64,000 nt of DNA from NCBI GenBank assembly GCA_003024785.1, contig PUQB01000368.1, positions 124,001 to 188,000 on the forward strand, written 5' to 3'. The translations under genes were made by a program, and so were the position numbers. Within the stretch, counting starts at the first letter, position 1, and every line of letters starts with the position of its first letter. Of this stretch, positions 63,840 through 64,000 are shown in pieces. This stretch comes from Selaginella tamariscina. Its lineage: Eukaryota > Streptophyta > Lycopodiopsida > Selaginellales > Selaginellaceae. The notes under the pieces are model-generated. The model was not told the DNA's origin. It did not search any database and worked only from the letters and a program-made list of their open reading frames with translations.

Positions 63840-64000
63840 TATTGTTTTCTTCCTACATAGGCCTCACAAAAGGGAAGATCACCTAGGGCCATTGGCAAAT
63901 CGACCTACTTCAGCACATGCTCATTTGAATGGCCTAGTCATTGGTGCCAAACTTGAATTGTTGGAGGAACTCGAGCAACTAGTGAATTTGGTGGAATCAC
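63840..64000 (-). mobile_element. Edge of a Ty1/copia fossil
   Basis: The minus strand shows a short run resembling the copia GAG-pre-integrase region: LGHSNEHVLK followed by LPMALGDLPFCEA. It is cut by the window end and is clearly a broken remnant. Confidence 0.5.

Overview
This is nuclear DNA from a green plant of the streptophyte line, probably one that still makes swimming (flagellate) sperm. The plant signals are a chloroplast-type HMA1 metal ATPase, a plant-type Arc1/AIMP1 tRNA-binding protein, TTTAGGG telomere-like repeats and Ty3 chromovirus retrotransposons. The sperm signal is a long coiled-coil gene that matches CEP131/AZI1, a centriole and cilium protein that flowering plants lack. 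Bryophyte, lycophyte, fern, cycad or charophyte algae would all fit; the sequence does not decide between them.

Left third (1-31 kb): repeats and mobile DNA. Positions 1-2.1 kb are microsatellites and AT-rich tandem and inverted repeats. At 2.3-6.5 kb lies a transposase-like gene of the family I recall as DUF7869, with RNase-H-like motifs. Its apparent first intron holds 13 copies of an 18-bp perfect palindrome, one about every 44 bp. From about 7.4 to 29.4 kb there is a nest of LTR fossils. An old Ty3/gypsy element is interrupted by a younger chromovirus (8398-13784). It is also interrupted by a large element with no detectable genes (17079-24550), which sits directly beside a solo LTR of its own family (24558-27101). 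That solo LTR itself holds a solo LTR of the chromovirus and a 111-bp piece of the DUF7869-type gene. Target-site duplications resolve the order of insertion.

Right two thirds (31-62 kb): host genes in fairly dense order. They are CEP131 (+), two tandem 8-cysteine-motif secreted proteins (-), HMA1 (-), an unrecognised coiled-coil/basic protein (-), YIF1 (+, divergent from the coiled-coil gene) and Arc1/AIMP1-like (+). Introns are short and loaded with (GT)n, (GA)n and (TA)n, often starting at the 5' splice site itself. The last 2 kb is AT-rich, with a fold-back repeat and the edge of a copia-type fossil.

Quality caveat: several otherwise well-conserved exons (HMA1, CEP131, Arc1/AIMP1, one 8-cysteine gene, the DUF7869 gene) need a one-base shift to stay in frame. 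YIF1 reads cleanly. The simplest reading is residual single-base indels in the assembly rather than widespread gene death.
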